Below are positions 1-8,317 of a stretch of DNA of 43,354 nt, in pieces. This stretch comes from Nitrosomonas marina (lineage in GTDB: Bacteria; Pseudomonadota; Gammaproteobacteria; Burkholderiales; Nitrosomonadaceae). The stretch lies in contig NZ_FOCP01000027.1 in assembly GCF_900110145.1 (NCBI RefSeq), forward strand, positions 1 to 43,354, written 5' to 3'. The position numbers and the translations under genes are program-made. The number at the start of each line of letters is the position of its first letter. Within the stretch, counting starts at the first letter, position 1. The notes below the pieces were generated by a model. The model did not search any database. It worked only from the letters and a program-made list of their open reading frames with translations, and was not told where the DNA came from.

Positions 1-95
1 CTAATAGCCGTATTGATGAGTTGTTGCCGTTAACGCCGGAATTTATCGAAGCATTAAAACAAGAAAAATTATAGATGGTCGCGCCGGACGCTTAC
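1..95 (+). mobile_element. Right end of a putative IS66-family insertion sequence
   Basis: Read outside-in on the minus strand, the element begins GTAAGCGTCCGGCGCGACC at 95. IS66-family inverted repeats typically start GTAA. Directly outside it, from position 96, the acetate kinase reading frame starts at an Ile codon in the middle of a conserved motif, so the junction is sharp at 95/96. Bases 96-103 (aatatatt) would be one copy of an 8-bp target duplication. The rest of the element lies outside the window. The boundary is seen directly; the family name is inferred. Confidence 0.5.
3..74 (+). CDS. C-terminal fragment of a putative IS66-family transposase (partial)
   Basis: An open frame enters from the left edge and stops with TAG at 72-74. 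Its last residues read NSRIDELLPLTPEFIEALKQ and then EKL. The RIDELLP stretch resembles the extreme C-terminus of IS66-type TnpC transposases as I recall them, and the frame ends about 20 bases before a GTAAGCG terminus, as expected for that family. Only 23 residues are visible and no catalytic residue is included, so the assignment rests mainly on the adjoining element end. It could be another transposase family. Confidence 0.4.
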   Translation, partial: NSRIDELLPLTPEFIEALKQEKL

Positions 96-670
96 AATAT
101 ATTCATAAGATAATCCATGGAACCATATCTGACAATTCCCTGTTCTGCAGCGATCTGGGCAGCGCAAACTGTTGTGCGACATACGGCTGGTTACGATGGA
201 AAGCGGTATCGAGACAGGCGATCTGGACCATGCCAGGATATAATTTCGCCAGGATTTCAATGGCTAAATTTGATAAGGTTGATGCAGCGGGGCGAGTGGA
301 ATAAAACTTTTCAGGTCTGAGAGAATTGCTTCATTCACCATTACCGGTGACGAAAACTTTACACCACCATGCACGACACGATGACCTGCAGCAATAAGTG
401 AAAAATTACCTGCTTGATCATTTATCAGTCTACAATCACTGACAGTGCCTGATCATGGGTGCGTATCTTTGTGGTTTCTGTACGCAACCGTTCTGTGATG
501 ACAAGTGTGTCGCCATGGTTGTCTACCAGAGTAAAATCATTCTGATGCCCAATACCGGTCAGTTTTCCACGATAGTGCATATTAAACGAACGCGTGTTCT
601 GTGCTGAGGCATAGACAGCAAACTTGATACTGGACGAACCGGCATTAATGACAACAATTGCTTCCTGCAT
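96..670 (-). pseudogene. ackA: Acetate kinase, disrupted (IS insertion plus frameshifts)
   Basis: Acetate kinase interconverts acetate plus ATP with acetyl phosphate plus ADP. The first 81 codons (670 to 425) are intact and carry the N-terminal phosphate-binding motif INAGSSSIKFAVY. Further family motifs then appear in shifted frames: GHRVVHGGVKFSSPV with PLAPLHQPY, then CLDTAFHRNQPYVAQQFALP, then RYG and FHGLSYEYI. Frame breaks fall near 426, 267-274, 147 and 121, and each is restored by adding one base (the second equally by removing two). At 95/96 the frame runs into the end of an insertion sequence, so the C-terminal half of the roughly 400-residue family is absent here. The gene cannot make active enzyme as written. 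A run of sequencing indels could mimic the frameshifts but not the insertion. Confidence 0.85.
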
Positions 671-1079
671 TTTGATCCTGTTTTAGAGGTAAACTAAAAC
701 TGTTTCCGGTATTTCGTAAAAATAGGGTAAAGGGGCGTCTCCTTGGTAAGGATACTGCCTGACAATCGTTCGATATATGCTGTATATCGTATACCAGTTG
801 ATTTTATTTTTAAACTTAACTGACCATAGCTGAAAGTCCACGACAGGCGTTTTAGCCTTTGGCGTCGCATCTTGCCCAACAATCTCATCAATTTTCGACT
901 CAACACGCTGCATCAATTTCCTTGTCAAGATCTGCGGCAGGTGCGATGGTTTAAGAGCCGGACAGGCTACGCTTCTTTAGCTGTTTTGTGTGTGTGACAG
1001 AAGTCTGAACAAAGCCCGATTGCAGATACGTGTATCATCAATTTCCAGAATATCAGAGAAAGTTTCTGAATGAATTATT
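671..1079. other. Non-conserved stretch between nuoN and the ackA remnant, with an unrecognised ORF
   Basis: On the minus strand a frame open to 683 encodes up to 81 residues (from TTG at 928, or ATG at 913). It contains an aromatic-rich tail, WYTIYSIYRTIVRQYPYQ, and ends 12 bases before the ackA remnant. I recognise no family, and neither start has a convincing ribosome binding site. Just upstream, a second frame reads APAADLDKEIDAA before stopping, which could be the same protein before a frameshift. Since the neighbouring ackA is decayed, this is probably another gene remnant. No terminator is evident after nuoN. Confidence 0.35.
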
Positions 1080-2483
1080 TTACGGAAAGTCTGTGGTGAT
1101 AAGTTCTGGAAAAATACCGAGTCCTATGATTAATGAATTGATTACAATCACGCTGGCGAGGGTGCCTCTCGGCAGTGGAACGATATATTGCCCTGTTCTT
1201 TCTTTTTCCTCTGCAAAAAAAATGATCAGGATATGTAAATAGTAGTAGAAGGCAATTGCAGTGTTGATTACTGCAATAATGGCCAGAATGAAATGACCAG
1301 CTTCGACCGCCGAACCAAAAGCGAGTAATTTGGCAACAAATCCAGCTGTCGGGGGCAGGCCTGCGAGGGCCAGCAGGCTGATAGCCATGGATATTCCAAG
1401 AATGGGATACTGTCGTCCAAGCCCACGATATTCCTCCAGACTTTGTCGATCCTTGTCTGACAGGGCGAGTGCGGCAACAACGGCAAAAGCACCGAGATTC
1501 ATCAGTGCATACGCCAGCGAATAGTAAATGGCAGCGTCGCGTCCCAAAGAGTTACCGGCTGCCAGTGCAACGAATATGTAACCGATATGTGCTATCGATG
1601 AATAAGCAAGCAGCCGTTTTATATTCTGCTGAAATAACGCCAGAAGATTACCGGCAAACATGCTGATCACCGCAAGAATCCATAGCAGTGGCAGCAACGC
1701 TTCCCATACCGGCTGTAGATTCAGGCATAACAGACGAATAAGAAATATCAGTACGGCTGCCTTAGCGATACTGGCGAACAAGGCCGTTACCGGGGCGGGG
1801 GCAGCCTGATAGATGTCAGGCGACCACATATGAAAGGGCACCAGCGCCAGTTTAAAACCCATACCCACCAGCAACAGGGTGACGGCGATTGCAGGCAGAT
1901 GCCCGTCAGATAGCGACTGACTAAGTGCGGTTATGTTCAAACTGCCGGAATTGACGTAGGCCAGAGTCGTGCCATATAAAAAAAAAGCCGCAGCAATACC
2001 TGCGAGCATGGCATATTTTATACCGCCTTCAATTGCGTGTTTCTGTTTTGGTAGCCACGCAATCAAAGCGAAAAGCGGTACTGACAGAATCTCCAGCCCG
2101 ACAAAGGCCATCACGAGATTCTGAGAAGAAATGAATAGCACCATTCCAAGCGTTGTGAACAGTATCAGGCTTAAATATTCTTCCCGCATTTCTTTCTGAG
2201 TCGGCGGGTAGTACAAGGAGAGAACGGTTATGACTATCGCGCCGAGCATGCAAAGCTGGATGAATAAACGACTCAATCTGTCGAATACTAAGATCCCGTC
2301 TATTTCATGGGGCACTTTCCACAAAATGGTCGCAGCGGTACCGAGTATTAAAACTATAATTGTAACGGCAGTCAGAGTGCGCGTTGATACATGTCCAGGC
2401 AAGATGCCCAGGCCGAGTACAGTGATTCCACCCAGACCCAGTATAATAAAAGGTCCAAGATTGATCAGGTCAATGGCTTGCAT
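1080..2483 (-). CDS. nuoN: NADH-quinone oxidoreductase subunit N
   Basis: Antiporter-like membrane subunit of complex I, one of the three proton-pumping modules of the membrane arm. The 467-residue product is almost entirely hydrophobic helices. It has family motifs such as GLEILSVPLFALIAW, GIKYAMLAG, PFHMWSPDIYQAAPAPVTA and LLAYSSIAHIGY. The ATG at 2483 is chosen over an upstream TTG at 2504 because AGGA lies 7 bases ahead of it and the family starts here. It overlaps the end of nuoM by 14 bases and is the last gene of the nuo operon. The length is normal for the family and no lesion is seen. Confidence 0.96.
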   Translation of the reverse strand: MQAIDLINLGPFIILGLGGITVLGLGILPGHVSTRTLTAVTIIVLILGTAATILWKVPHEIDGILVFDRLSRLFIQLCMLGAIVITVLSLYYPPTQKEMREEYLSLILFTTLGMVLFISSQNLVMAFVGLEILSVPLFALIAWLPKQKHAIEGGIKYAMLAGIAAAFFLYGTTLAYVNSGSLNITALSQSLSDGHLPAIAVTLLLVGMGFKLALVPFHMWSPDIYQAAPAPVTALFASIAKAAVLIFLIRLLCLNLQPVWEALLPLLWILAVISMFAGNLLALFQQNIKRLLAYSSIAHIGYIFVALAAGNSLGRDAAIYYSLAYALMNLGAFAVVAALALSDKDRQSLEEYRGLGRQYPILGISMAISLLALAGLPPTAGFVAKLLAFGSAVEAGHFILAIIAVINTAIAFYYYLHILIIFFAEEKERTGQYIVPLPRGTLASVIVINSLIIGLGIFPELITTDFP

Positions 2484-3972
2484 CTTCCGTTCCTGTGATG
2501 ACAACCGTATTCAATTCGATAATGGTATCGGTCGGATTCTGCAAATAATCCAGGAAAGGCGCAGGATATAAACCCAGCCAGAGTACAAGAATTGTCAGTA
2601 TCGCAAGAACCGATAACTCCCGAAGATCAAGGTCGCGCCATGCCGGGCTTTCGTTTACTTCGCCGAGCATGGCACGCTGATACATCCAGAGTAGATAAAT
2701 CGCACCCGCAACAATACCCATGGCACCAGCGATGGCGAACGAGGCGGAAATCTGGTAGACGCCGGCTAACACTAGAAATTCACCGACAAAATTGGCCAGT
2801 CCCGGCATTCCCATGGCAGAAAGTGTGAACAATAGCAGCATTGTGCCTAAACGCGGCATCGGTAGCAGCAATCCTCCCATACGAGACAGTAAACGGGTGT
2901 GCGATCGTTCCTCGAGCATGCCGACAATGGCAAACATCGCACTGGTCGTTATACCGTGAGCGAGTATCAGTATCATGGCGCCATGAAGGCTTTCCTGGTT
3001 CCAGGCATAAATTCCCAGTACGACAAAACCGAGATGGCTGATGGAAGAGTATGCGATCAAACGTTTGAGATCTTCCTGTACCAGTGCGAGGAAGGCGCCG
3101 TAAAGAATGCCGACTACACCCAGTGCCATCGCGAACGGTGCAAATTCGAGAGAATCTTCAGGAAACAGTGGCAAACAGAAGCGCAACAGACCGTAGGCTC
3201 CGGTTTTCAATAGCAGGCCAGCCAGTATGATACTGCCGGCAGTTGGTGCTTCTGTATGCGCATCGGGCAGCCAGCTGTGAACCGGAAAGACCGGAATTTT
3301 TACGGCGAACGCCGCAAAAAAACCCAGCATGAGCCACATTCCGGTATTGTCAGGGAGATCGGTGTGCAGCAGCGCGAAGTAATCGAAGGTATAAGTTCCG
3401 GTCTGCTCACCATGAATGAAGTACAGTCCCAAGATTGATACCAGCATTAACAAAGAGCCTGTCAGCGTAAAAAGAAAAAATTTATAGGCAGCATATAGCC
3501 GTCGTTCATGGCCCCATATTCCGATTAAAAAATACATCGGAACCAGCATGAGTTCCCAGAATACATAGAACAGGATCAGGTCAAGTGCCAGAAAAACACC
3601 CATAATACCAGCCTCTGTAGCGAGCAGGAGCGCAGCGAAAACAGGCCAGTGAAGCTTGATCGAATGCCATGATACCAATATCGCGATTGGGATGAGTAAG
3701 GCTGTCAATAAAACCAATAGCAGGCTGAGTCCATCCATGCCGAGCAGAAATTGAATGCCCATGGAAGGAATCCAGGATGCTCGGACGATGTACATATATC
3801 CATCAGATCCGGGATTGGCAAACCACCAGAGACCCAGGGCAATCAGAAGCTCGGCAGCAGAAAAAAGCAGTGCCGCCCTGCGGGCCATGACAACATTGTT
3901 GTGCCACGCCAGAACGATCAACAGGGCGCCAGACAAAGGCAAAAAGATTAAAACACTCAACCAGTACATCAT
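2470..3972 (-). CDS. nuoM: NADH-quinone oxidoreductase subunit M
   Basis: Antiporter-like proton-pumping subunit of the complex I membrane arm, about 500 residues and multi-spanning. Diagnostic stretches include FYVFWELMLVPMYFLIGIWG (the conserved glutamate helix), PVHSWLPDAHTEAPTAGSI, and DLKRLIAYSSISHLGFV. The start is the first of two adjacent ATG codons (3972 and 3969), four bases after the nuoL stop; an in-frame extension upstream would lie inside nuoL. The gene sits between nuoL and nuoN, the usual order. Function is assigned from family knowledge and operon position. Confidence 0.96.
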   Translation of the reverse strand: MMYWLSVLIFLPLSGALLIVLAWHNNVVMARRAALLFSAAELLIALGLWWFANPGSDGYMYIVRASWIPSMGIQFLLGMDGLSLLLVLLTALLIPIAILVSWHSIKLHWPVFAALLLATEAGIMGVFLALDLILFYVFWELMLVPMYFLIGIWGHERRLYAAYKFFLFTLTGSLLMLVSILGLYFIHGEQTGTYTFDYFALLHTDLPDNTGMWLMLGFFAAFAVKIPVFPVHSWLPDAHTEAPTAGSIILAGLLLKTGAYGLLRFCLPLFPEDSLEFAPFAMALGVVGILYGAFLALVQEDLKRLIAYSSISHLGFVVLGIYAWNQESLHGAMILILAHGITTSAMFAIVGMLEERSHTRLLSRMGGLLLPMPRLGTMLLLFTLSAMGMPGLANFVGEFLVLAGVYQISASFAIAGAMGIVAGAIYLLWMYQRAMLGEVNESPAWRDLDLRELSVLAILTILVLWLGLYPAPFLDYLQNPTDTIIELNTVVITGTEDASH

Positions 3973-3976
3973 AGAT

Positions 3977-5914
3977 TTACCATAACCAGTAGCCCAATAA
4001 GAAGACAGCTCCAGCACAAATCATCAGAGCATAACGATTCAACAGGCCATTTTGTGCGGTGCTGAGTTGTGCATGTCCGAAACGTAATCCCGACAGCAAA
4101 CCATTCAATCCCCTATTCAGCACGCCGTACTCGAATCCGGTGCGACAATATGTGGCGAAAACCTTGTATCCGCGTGTCATTTTATGCAGCATAGCGTCAA
4201 TCAGTAGTGACTCTATCAATTTAAAAAAATGGGCCAGTCTGAAATAACCGCCTACCAGCACAATTTTATACGTAGCATCAAATTTCCAGCCATCACGCAA
4301 GAAATCCGATAGAGGAAGGCGGTAACCTGTTTTTTCGCGGCGCACCAGCAAAAAAGCAATGCCCGCGCCCAGTAGAGGCAGTAAACTGGCTATCAACTGC
4401 AATACGTATACTGTCGCAAGCGGTGGATGTGTTGCTGTACCAAATTCATTCTCTAACCAGGTGCTCCAGAGTTGCGGTCCCGGCCATCCGGCCGGGAACT
4501 CCACAAAACCGGCTGTAATACTGAGTAAAGCCAGGATGAACAGCGGCCAGACCATCATTCGATTGACGGGCGATATTGAAACAGCCTTTTGAGAATTCTG
4601 AAATAACAGAAAATAAGTCCGGAATATATAAATTGAGGTTACCAATGTACCCAACGCCGCAATAACCCAGAGCAGCTGACCGGTCGATGCCGGCCAGACG
4701 GTGGTCAGAATGGCTTCTTTGCTGTAAAACCCGGCGGTGATCACGGGGATACCCGCAAGCGAAGCGGCGCCGACCAGAAAACAACCGTGCATCAGAAGAG
4801 AGTGACCACCATGGCTTCCCAGACGGTGAATGTCATGCTCATGGTTGTTGGCCTGAATGATTGCACCTGCGGTGAGAAACAGCAAAGACTTGAAAAAAGC
4901 GTGCGTAACCAGATGAAACAGCGCGAATGCATATGCGCCGCAGCCCAGCGCTAGAAACATATAACCGATCTGGCTGATTGTTGAGTAGGCCAGTACGCGT
5001 TTCAAATCATTTTGAGCCAGTGCCGAGCTGGCCCCATAAAGTATCGTCACCGCGCCAATGGCTGCTACCGTCCATTGTACCAGCGGTGTCAGTTCAAATA
5101 GCGGATGCATACGGGCAATCAGGTAAACCCCGGCCGTCACCATGGTGGCGGCATGAATCAGTGCGGAAACAGGACTCGGTCCGGCCATCGCATCAGGCAA
5201 CCAGACTTGTAGTGGAATCTGTGCTGATTTGCCGACAGCACCGGCGAAAATCATGAAAGCTGTAATTGCGGCCAGTTGCGAATTAGGCTGCCACTGTTCA
5301 GAGATGGCATCAAACAAAACTGGCAGCGATAGCGTATTAAATTGACTGAACAGCAGAAAGATACCAAGCGCCAGCGACAGATCGCCGATACGCGTGGTGA
5401 TAAACGCCTTGCGCCCCGCAGAGGCACGCACAGGGTCGCGGTACCAGAAACCGATTAAGGCAAATGAGCAGAGTCCGACCAGTTCCCATCCCAGATAAAG
5501 TAATAGCAGATTGTCGGCCAGTACCAGCAACAGCATGCCGCCTAAAAACAGATTAAGAAAAAAATAATAGCGGCGGTAGTCATTGTCTTTCGCCATGAAG
5601 GCAATCGAATAGAGGTGAATCAGTAAACCGACGCCGCTGACGACACTGACCATGACCAGAGAGATCCGGTCAAGCATTAGCCCGACAGTGGGGCGCCAAT
5701 CACCAACAGCCACCCAGGTGTATACTGTTTGTTGCAAAGGTTGAGCATTTGCAGCGCCGTTAAGCCATGCCAACAGCACGGTCAGAAAAGCGGCTGCTGC
5801 TGCGCAACTAGCAAGAACAGCGATATGCCTGTATCGCAAGAACCCACCCAGCAAGACGATGATCAAAGCGCTGAGGATGGGTGCGCCGGGTATCAACCAT
5901 AGCAACTGATTCAC
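3977..5914 (-). CDS. nuoL: NADH-quinone oxidoreductase subunit L
   Basis: The distal antiporter-like subunit of complex I; in the family it carries the long lateral helix that runs along the membrane arm. The 645-residue length fits. Motifs seen are GWELVGLCSFALIGFWY, PLQVWLPDAMAGPSPVSALI, HAATMVTAGVYL and DLKRVLAYSTISQIGYM, followed by a long C-terminal hydrophobic extension. Translation starts at GTG (5914-5912), which overlaps the nuoK stop in a GTGA arrangement, suggesting coupled translation. Confidence 0.96.
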   Translation of the reverse strand: MNQLLWLIPGAPILSALIIVLLGGFLRYRHIAVLASCAAAAAFLTVLLAWLNGAANAQPLQQTVYTWVAVGDWRPTVGLMLDRISLVMVSVVSGVGLLIHLYSIAFMAKDNDYRRYYFFLNLFLGGMLLLVLADNLLLLYLGWELVGLCSFALIGFWYRDPVRASAGRKAFITTRIGDLSLALGIFLLFSQFNTLSLPVLFDAISEQWQPNSQLAAITAFMIFAGAVGKSAQIPLQVWLPDAMAGPSPVSALIHAATMVTAGVYLIARMHPLFELTPLVQWTVAAIGAVTILYGASSALAQNDLKRVLAYSTISQIGYMFLALGCGAYAFALFHLVTHAFFKSLLFLTAGAIIQANNHEHDIHRLGSHGGHSLLMHGCFLVGAASLAGIPVITAGFYSKEAILTTVWPASTGQLLWVIAALGTLVTSIYIFRTYFLLFQNSQKAVSISPVNRMMVWPLFILALLSITAGFVEFPAGWPGPQLWSTWLENEFGTATHPPLATVYVLQLIASLLPLLGAGIAFLLVRREKTGYRLPLSDFLRDGWKFDATYKIVLVGGYFRLAHFFKLIESLLIDAMLHKMTRGYKVFATYCRTGFEYGVLNRGLNGLLSGLRFGHAQLSTAQNGLLNRYALMICAGAVFLLGYWLW

Positions 5915-6234
5915 GGCGGACCTCTGTCGATATTGTCTTTGAGCAGCTTTAAATTGTCTGCCCGTGTTGTATTAAGGCGCTCAAATACAAGCCACACCAG
6001 AATCAGCGCAATCGCCAGTTCAGCAGCCGTGACAACCGTCAGGAAAATCGTCAGTACCTGACCATCGGCGTTCGTCCAATACTGACCGGCCGCTATGGCT
6101 GTCAACGCGGCGCCGTTGAACATAACTTCCAGTCCCATCAAAATAAACAGCAGTTCGCGTCGCAGCATGATGATCAGCAGCCCCAGCGTGAATAGCAACG
6201 CGGCAATGATGAGACTATGGCTGAGCGGGATCAT
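5911..6234 (-). CDS. nuoK: NADH-quinone oxidoreductase subunit K
   Basis: Small three-helix membrane subunit of complex I (107 residues; the family is about 100). The conserved core LMGLEVMFNGAALTAIA contains the glutamate of helix 2 used in proton transfer, and TVVTAAELAIALILVW contains that of helix 3. The ATG overlaps the nuoJ stop (ATGA), and its own TGA overlaps the nuoL GTG, so J-K-L are translationally linked. Length and motifs leave little doubt. Confidence 0.95.
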   Translation of the reverse strand: MIPLSHSLIIAALLFTLGLLIIMLRRELLFILMGLEVMFNGAALTAIAAGQYWTNADGQVLTIFLTVVTAAELAIALILVWLVFERLNTTRADNLKLLKDNIDRGPP

Positions 6235-6725
6235 AAGCGCTTCTTTCGGCTGAGATATAGTACGGCAATGAGCGCGGCCAGCAGTAAAATAGCCGCAGCT
6301 TCGACCACCAGAAGATAAGGCCCGAATAACGACTCACCGACCACTTTGGGTTCGATAACTGTAATTGTTTCATCTGCGGGTTCGGGTAAAAGTCCGAAAA
6401 ATAACACCAGCAATTCCAGCCATAGAATCAATGCCAAAAAAGCAGGTACTTTCCAGCCAGCAGACAAAAACGGCAGTTGTTCCTGTGTTGGTCGCAGATT
6501 CATTACCATAATTAAAAACAAGAATAACACCATGATGGCGCCTGCATAAATCATGACTTGCAGTGCAGCCAGCAATGGAGCGCCGAGCAGGAAAAACAAG
6601 AGTGCCAGCGCCAGCAAGGCAATGACAAGATACAACGCGGCATGTATCGGGTTGCGGACGATCAGTATTGAACCGGCCGCCAGCACAGTAACAGCAGCGG
6701 TAAGATAAAAAATAATTTCATACAT
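6231..6725 (-). CDS. nuoJ: NADH-quinone oxidoreductase subunit J
   Basis: Membrane subunit of complex I with five predicted helices, 164 residues. The segment ALQVMIYAGAIMVLFLFLIM is the conserved helix that changes shape during coupling. HAALYLVIALLALALLFFLL is also typical. A GTG four codons upstream (6737) is possible, but the ATG at 6725 has GGAA seven bases ahead and the more usual N-terminus MYEIIFYL. About 70 bases separate it from nuoI, the largest gap inside this operon; I see no clear terminator or promoter there. Confidence 0.93.
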   Translation of the reverse strand: MYEIIFYLTAAVTVLAAGSILIVRNPIHAALYLVIALLALALLFFLLGAPLLAALQVMIYAGAIMVLFLFLIMVMNLRPTQEQLPFLSAGWKVPAFLALILWLELLVLFFGLLPEPADETITVIEPKVVGESLFGPYLLVVEAAAILLLAALIAVLYLSRKKRL

Positions 6726-6794
6726 AACTGTTTCCACAGATTTGATACAGTTTCCGATTATTCTTGCTATATGCCCTCATGTACATTACGCTGA

Positions 6795-7349
6795 TTATGG
6801 TAAGTTGCTGTCACGATCGACGGGCGGAGTGTCGCATTCAGCTTCACCGATTGCCTTGCCGGGTATGGCTACGCCAGCGCGACGATAAAAATTGTAACCG
6901 GGATGTTTTCCCTGTCCGTCAATCAATAATTGTTGTTTGTCGTAAACCAGGCTTGCATGGTGTTTTTCACACATTTCAAAATCCGGTGTCAGCTGGATGG
7001 CCAGTGTCGGGCAAGCCTCCTCGCAAAATCCACAGAAAATGCAGCGGCTGAAATCAATGGTGAAAGTTTCAGGGTAGCGCCGTCCTTCGTCCATTTGTCG
7101 CGACTGCAGGTGAATGCAGTCCACAGGACAAACCGCCGAACAGAGATAGCAGGCTACGCAACGTTCCTCGCCGTCAGGGTCGCGCGTCAGCACGATGCGT
7201 CCACGCCAGCGGGCTGGCAAAGAGCGTTTTACATCAGGGTATGGTATCGTATCGCGCTTGGTAAATGCATGACGAAGCACTGTCCATAGTGATCGTAGTA
7301 TTCCGGTTCCTTGCGTTGATTGGTAAGATGGGATTGGTTTTTTTAGCAT
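6795..7349 (-). CDS. nuoI: NADH-quinone oxidoreductase subunit I
   Basis: Peripheral-arm subunit that carries the two [4Fe-4S] clusters (N6a, N6b) passing electrons toward cluster N2. Both ferredoxin motifs are intact: [16 protein letters not shown] and [20 protein letters not shown] at 7358 overlaps the nuoH stop, but the ATG at 7349 has an AAAGGG ribosome binding site at good distance, so it is preferred (184 residues). The tail after the second motif, including ending [12 protein letters not shown], is charged and variable. It lies between nuoH and nuoJ as usual. Confidence 0.95.
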   Translation of the reverse strand: MLKKPIPSYQSTQGTGILRSLWTVLRHAFTKRDTIPYPDVKRSLPARWRGRIVLTRDPDGEERCVACYLCSAVCPVDCIHLQSRQMDEGRRYPETFTIDFSRCIFCGFCEEACPTLAIQLTPDFEMCEKHHASLVYDKQQLLIDGQGKHPGYNFYRRAGVAIPGKAIGEAECDTPPVDRDSNLP

Positions 7350-7354
7350 GAACT

Positions 7355-8317
7355 TCACCCTTTTATCCAGAACAGCCCGATTACGGCTGTTATCATGAGG
7401 TTAATCAATGCCGCAGGTAATAACAGTTTCCAGCCAAAACTCATCAGCTGATCGTAACGCAACCTGGGCATGCTTGTACGCAGCCAGAAAAACAGCAGAA
7501 TCAGTATCAGCATTTTTATTGCAAACCAACAGACACCTGGCAGCCAGGGGCCGTGCCAGCCGCCTAGAAACAGTACGGTTGCAAGTGCGGCAATCAGCAA
7601 AACACCTATGTATTCACCCAAGAAGAAGAGTGCAAACTGAATGCCTCCATACTCGGTGCTATAGCCTGCCGCCAGTTCATTTTCCGCTTCGGGAAGATCA
7701 AATGGCAGACGATTTGTCTCTGCAATGCCGCAAATCAGAAATATAAAAAAACCAATTGGCTGCAAAAAAATAAAAGGTAACGACTGGGCTGCGACAATAT
7801 CGACCAGACTGAATGATCCGCTTAGCATCACTACGCCCATTAGCGCAAGCCCCATGGGTAATTCGTAGCTGATCATCTGTGCCGCCGACCTCAGACCGCC
7901 AAACAGGGGATATTTGCTGTTTGAGGCCCATCCGCCAAGCATGATGCCGTAAACTCGCAGTGATGAGAGTGCCAGGACAAACAACAACGCGATGTTGATG
8001 TCAGCCAGCCACCAGTCATCATCGACGGGTACGACAGCGAAACTCAGTAGCGCGGTAAACGGTACAATGATCGGTGCAATAGTATAGATACTGCGATCGG
8101 CAAAAGGGGGAATGAAATGCTCTTTGGTGATCAGCTTGAGAAGATCAGCGACAGGTTGCAGCAACCCAAAGGGACCTGCACGGTTTGGGCCGAGCCGGTC
8201 TTGCAACAAGGCAAGTACACGCCGTTCTGCATATACCATGAATGCGGCAATTAAAAACAGAGAAAGCAGAACCAGCAACAGTATTGAAAATGCAAACAGC
8301 CATTGAGTGATCGTCAT
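7355..8317 (-). CDS. nuoH: NADH-quinone oxidoreductase subunit H
   Basis: Membrane subunit that forms the quinone chamber at the junction of the membrane and peripheral arms. The 320 residues include [20 protein letters not shown] near the N-terminus, the central [19 protein letters not shown], and [20 protein letters not shown] with acidic residues of the entry to the proton path. All are near-invariant in the family. Its ATG overlaps the nuoG stop by four bases (ATGA). Confidence 0.96.
   Translation of the reverse strand: MTITQWLFAFSILLLVLLSLFLIAAFMVYAERRVLALLQDRLGPNRAGPFGLLQPVADLLKLITKEHFIPPFADRSIYTIAPIIVPFTALLSFAVVPVDDDWWLADINIALLFVLALSSLRVYGIMLGGWASNSKYPLFGGLRSAAQMISYELPMGLALMGVVMLSGSFSLVDIVAAQSLPFIFLQPIGFFIFLICGIAETNRLPFDLPEAENELAAGYSTEYGGIQFALFFLGEYIGVLLIAALATVLFLGGWHGPWLPGVCWFAIKMLILILLFFWLRTSMPRLRYDQLMSFGWKLLLPAALINLMITAVIGLFWIKG

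Noticed and set aside
117..320. Plus-strand 67-residue ORF
   Set aside because: It is antisense to the ackA remnant, whose conserved motifs are on the minus strand; it has no family features.
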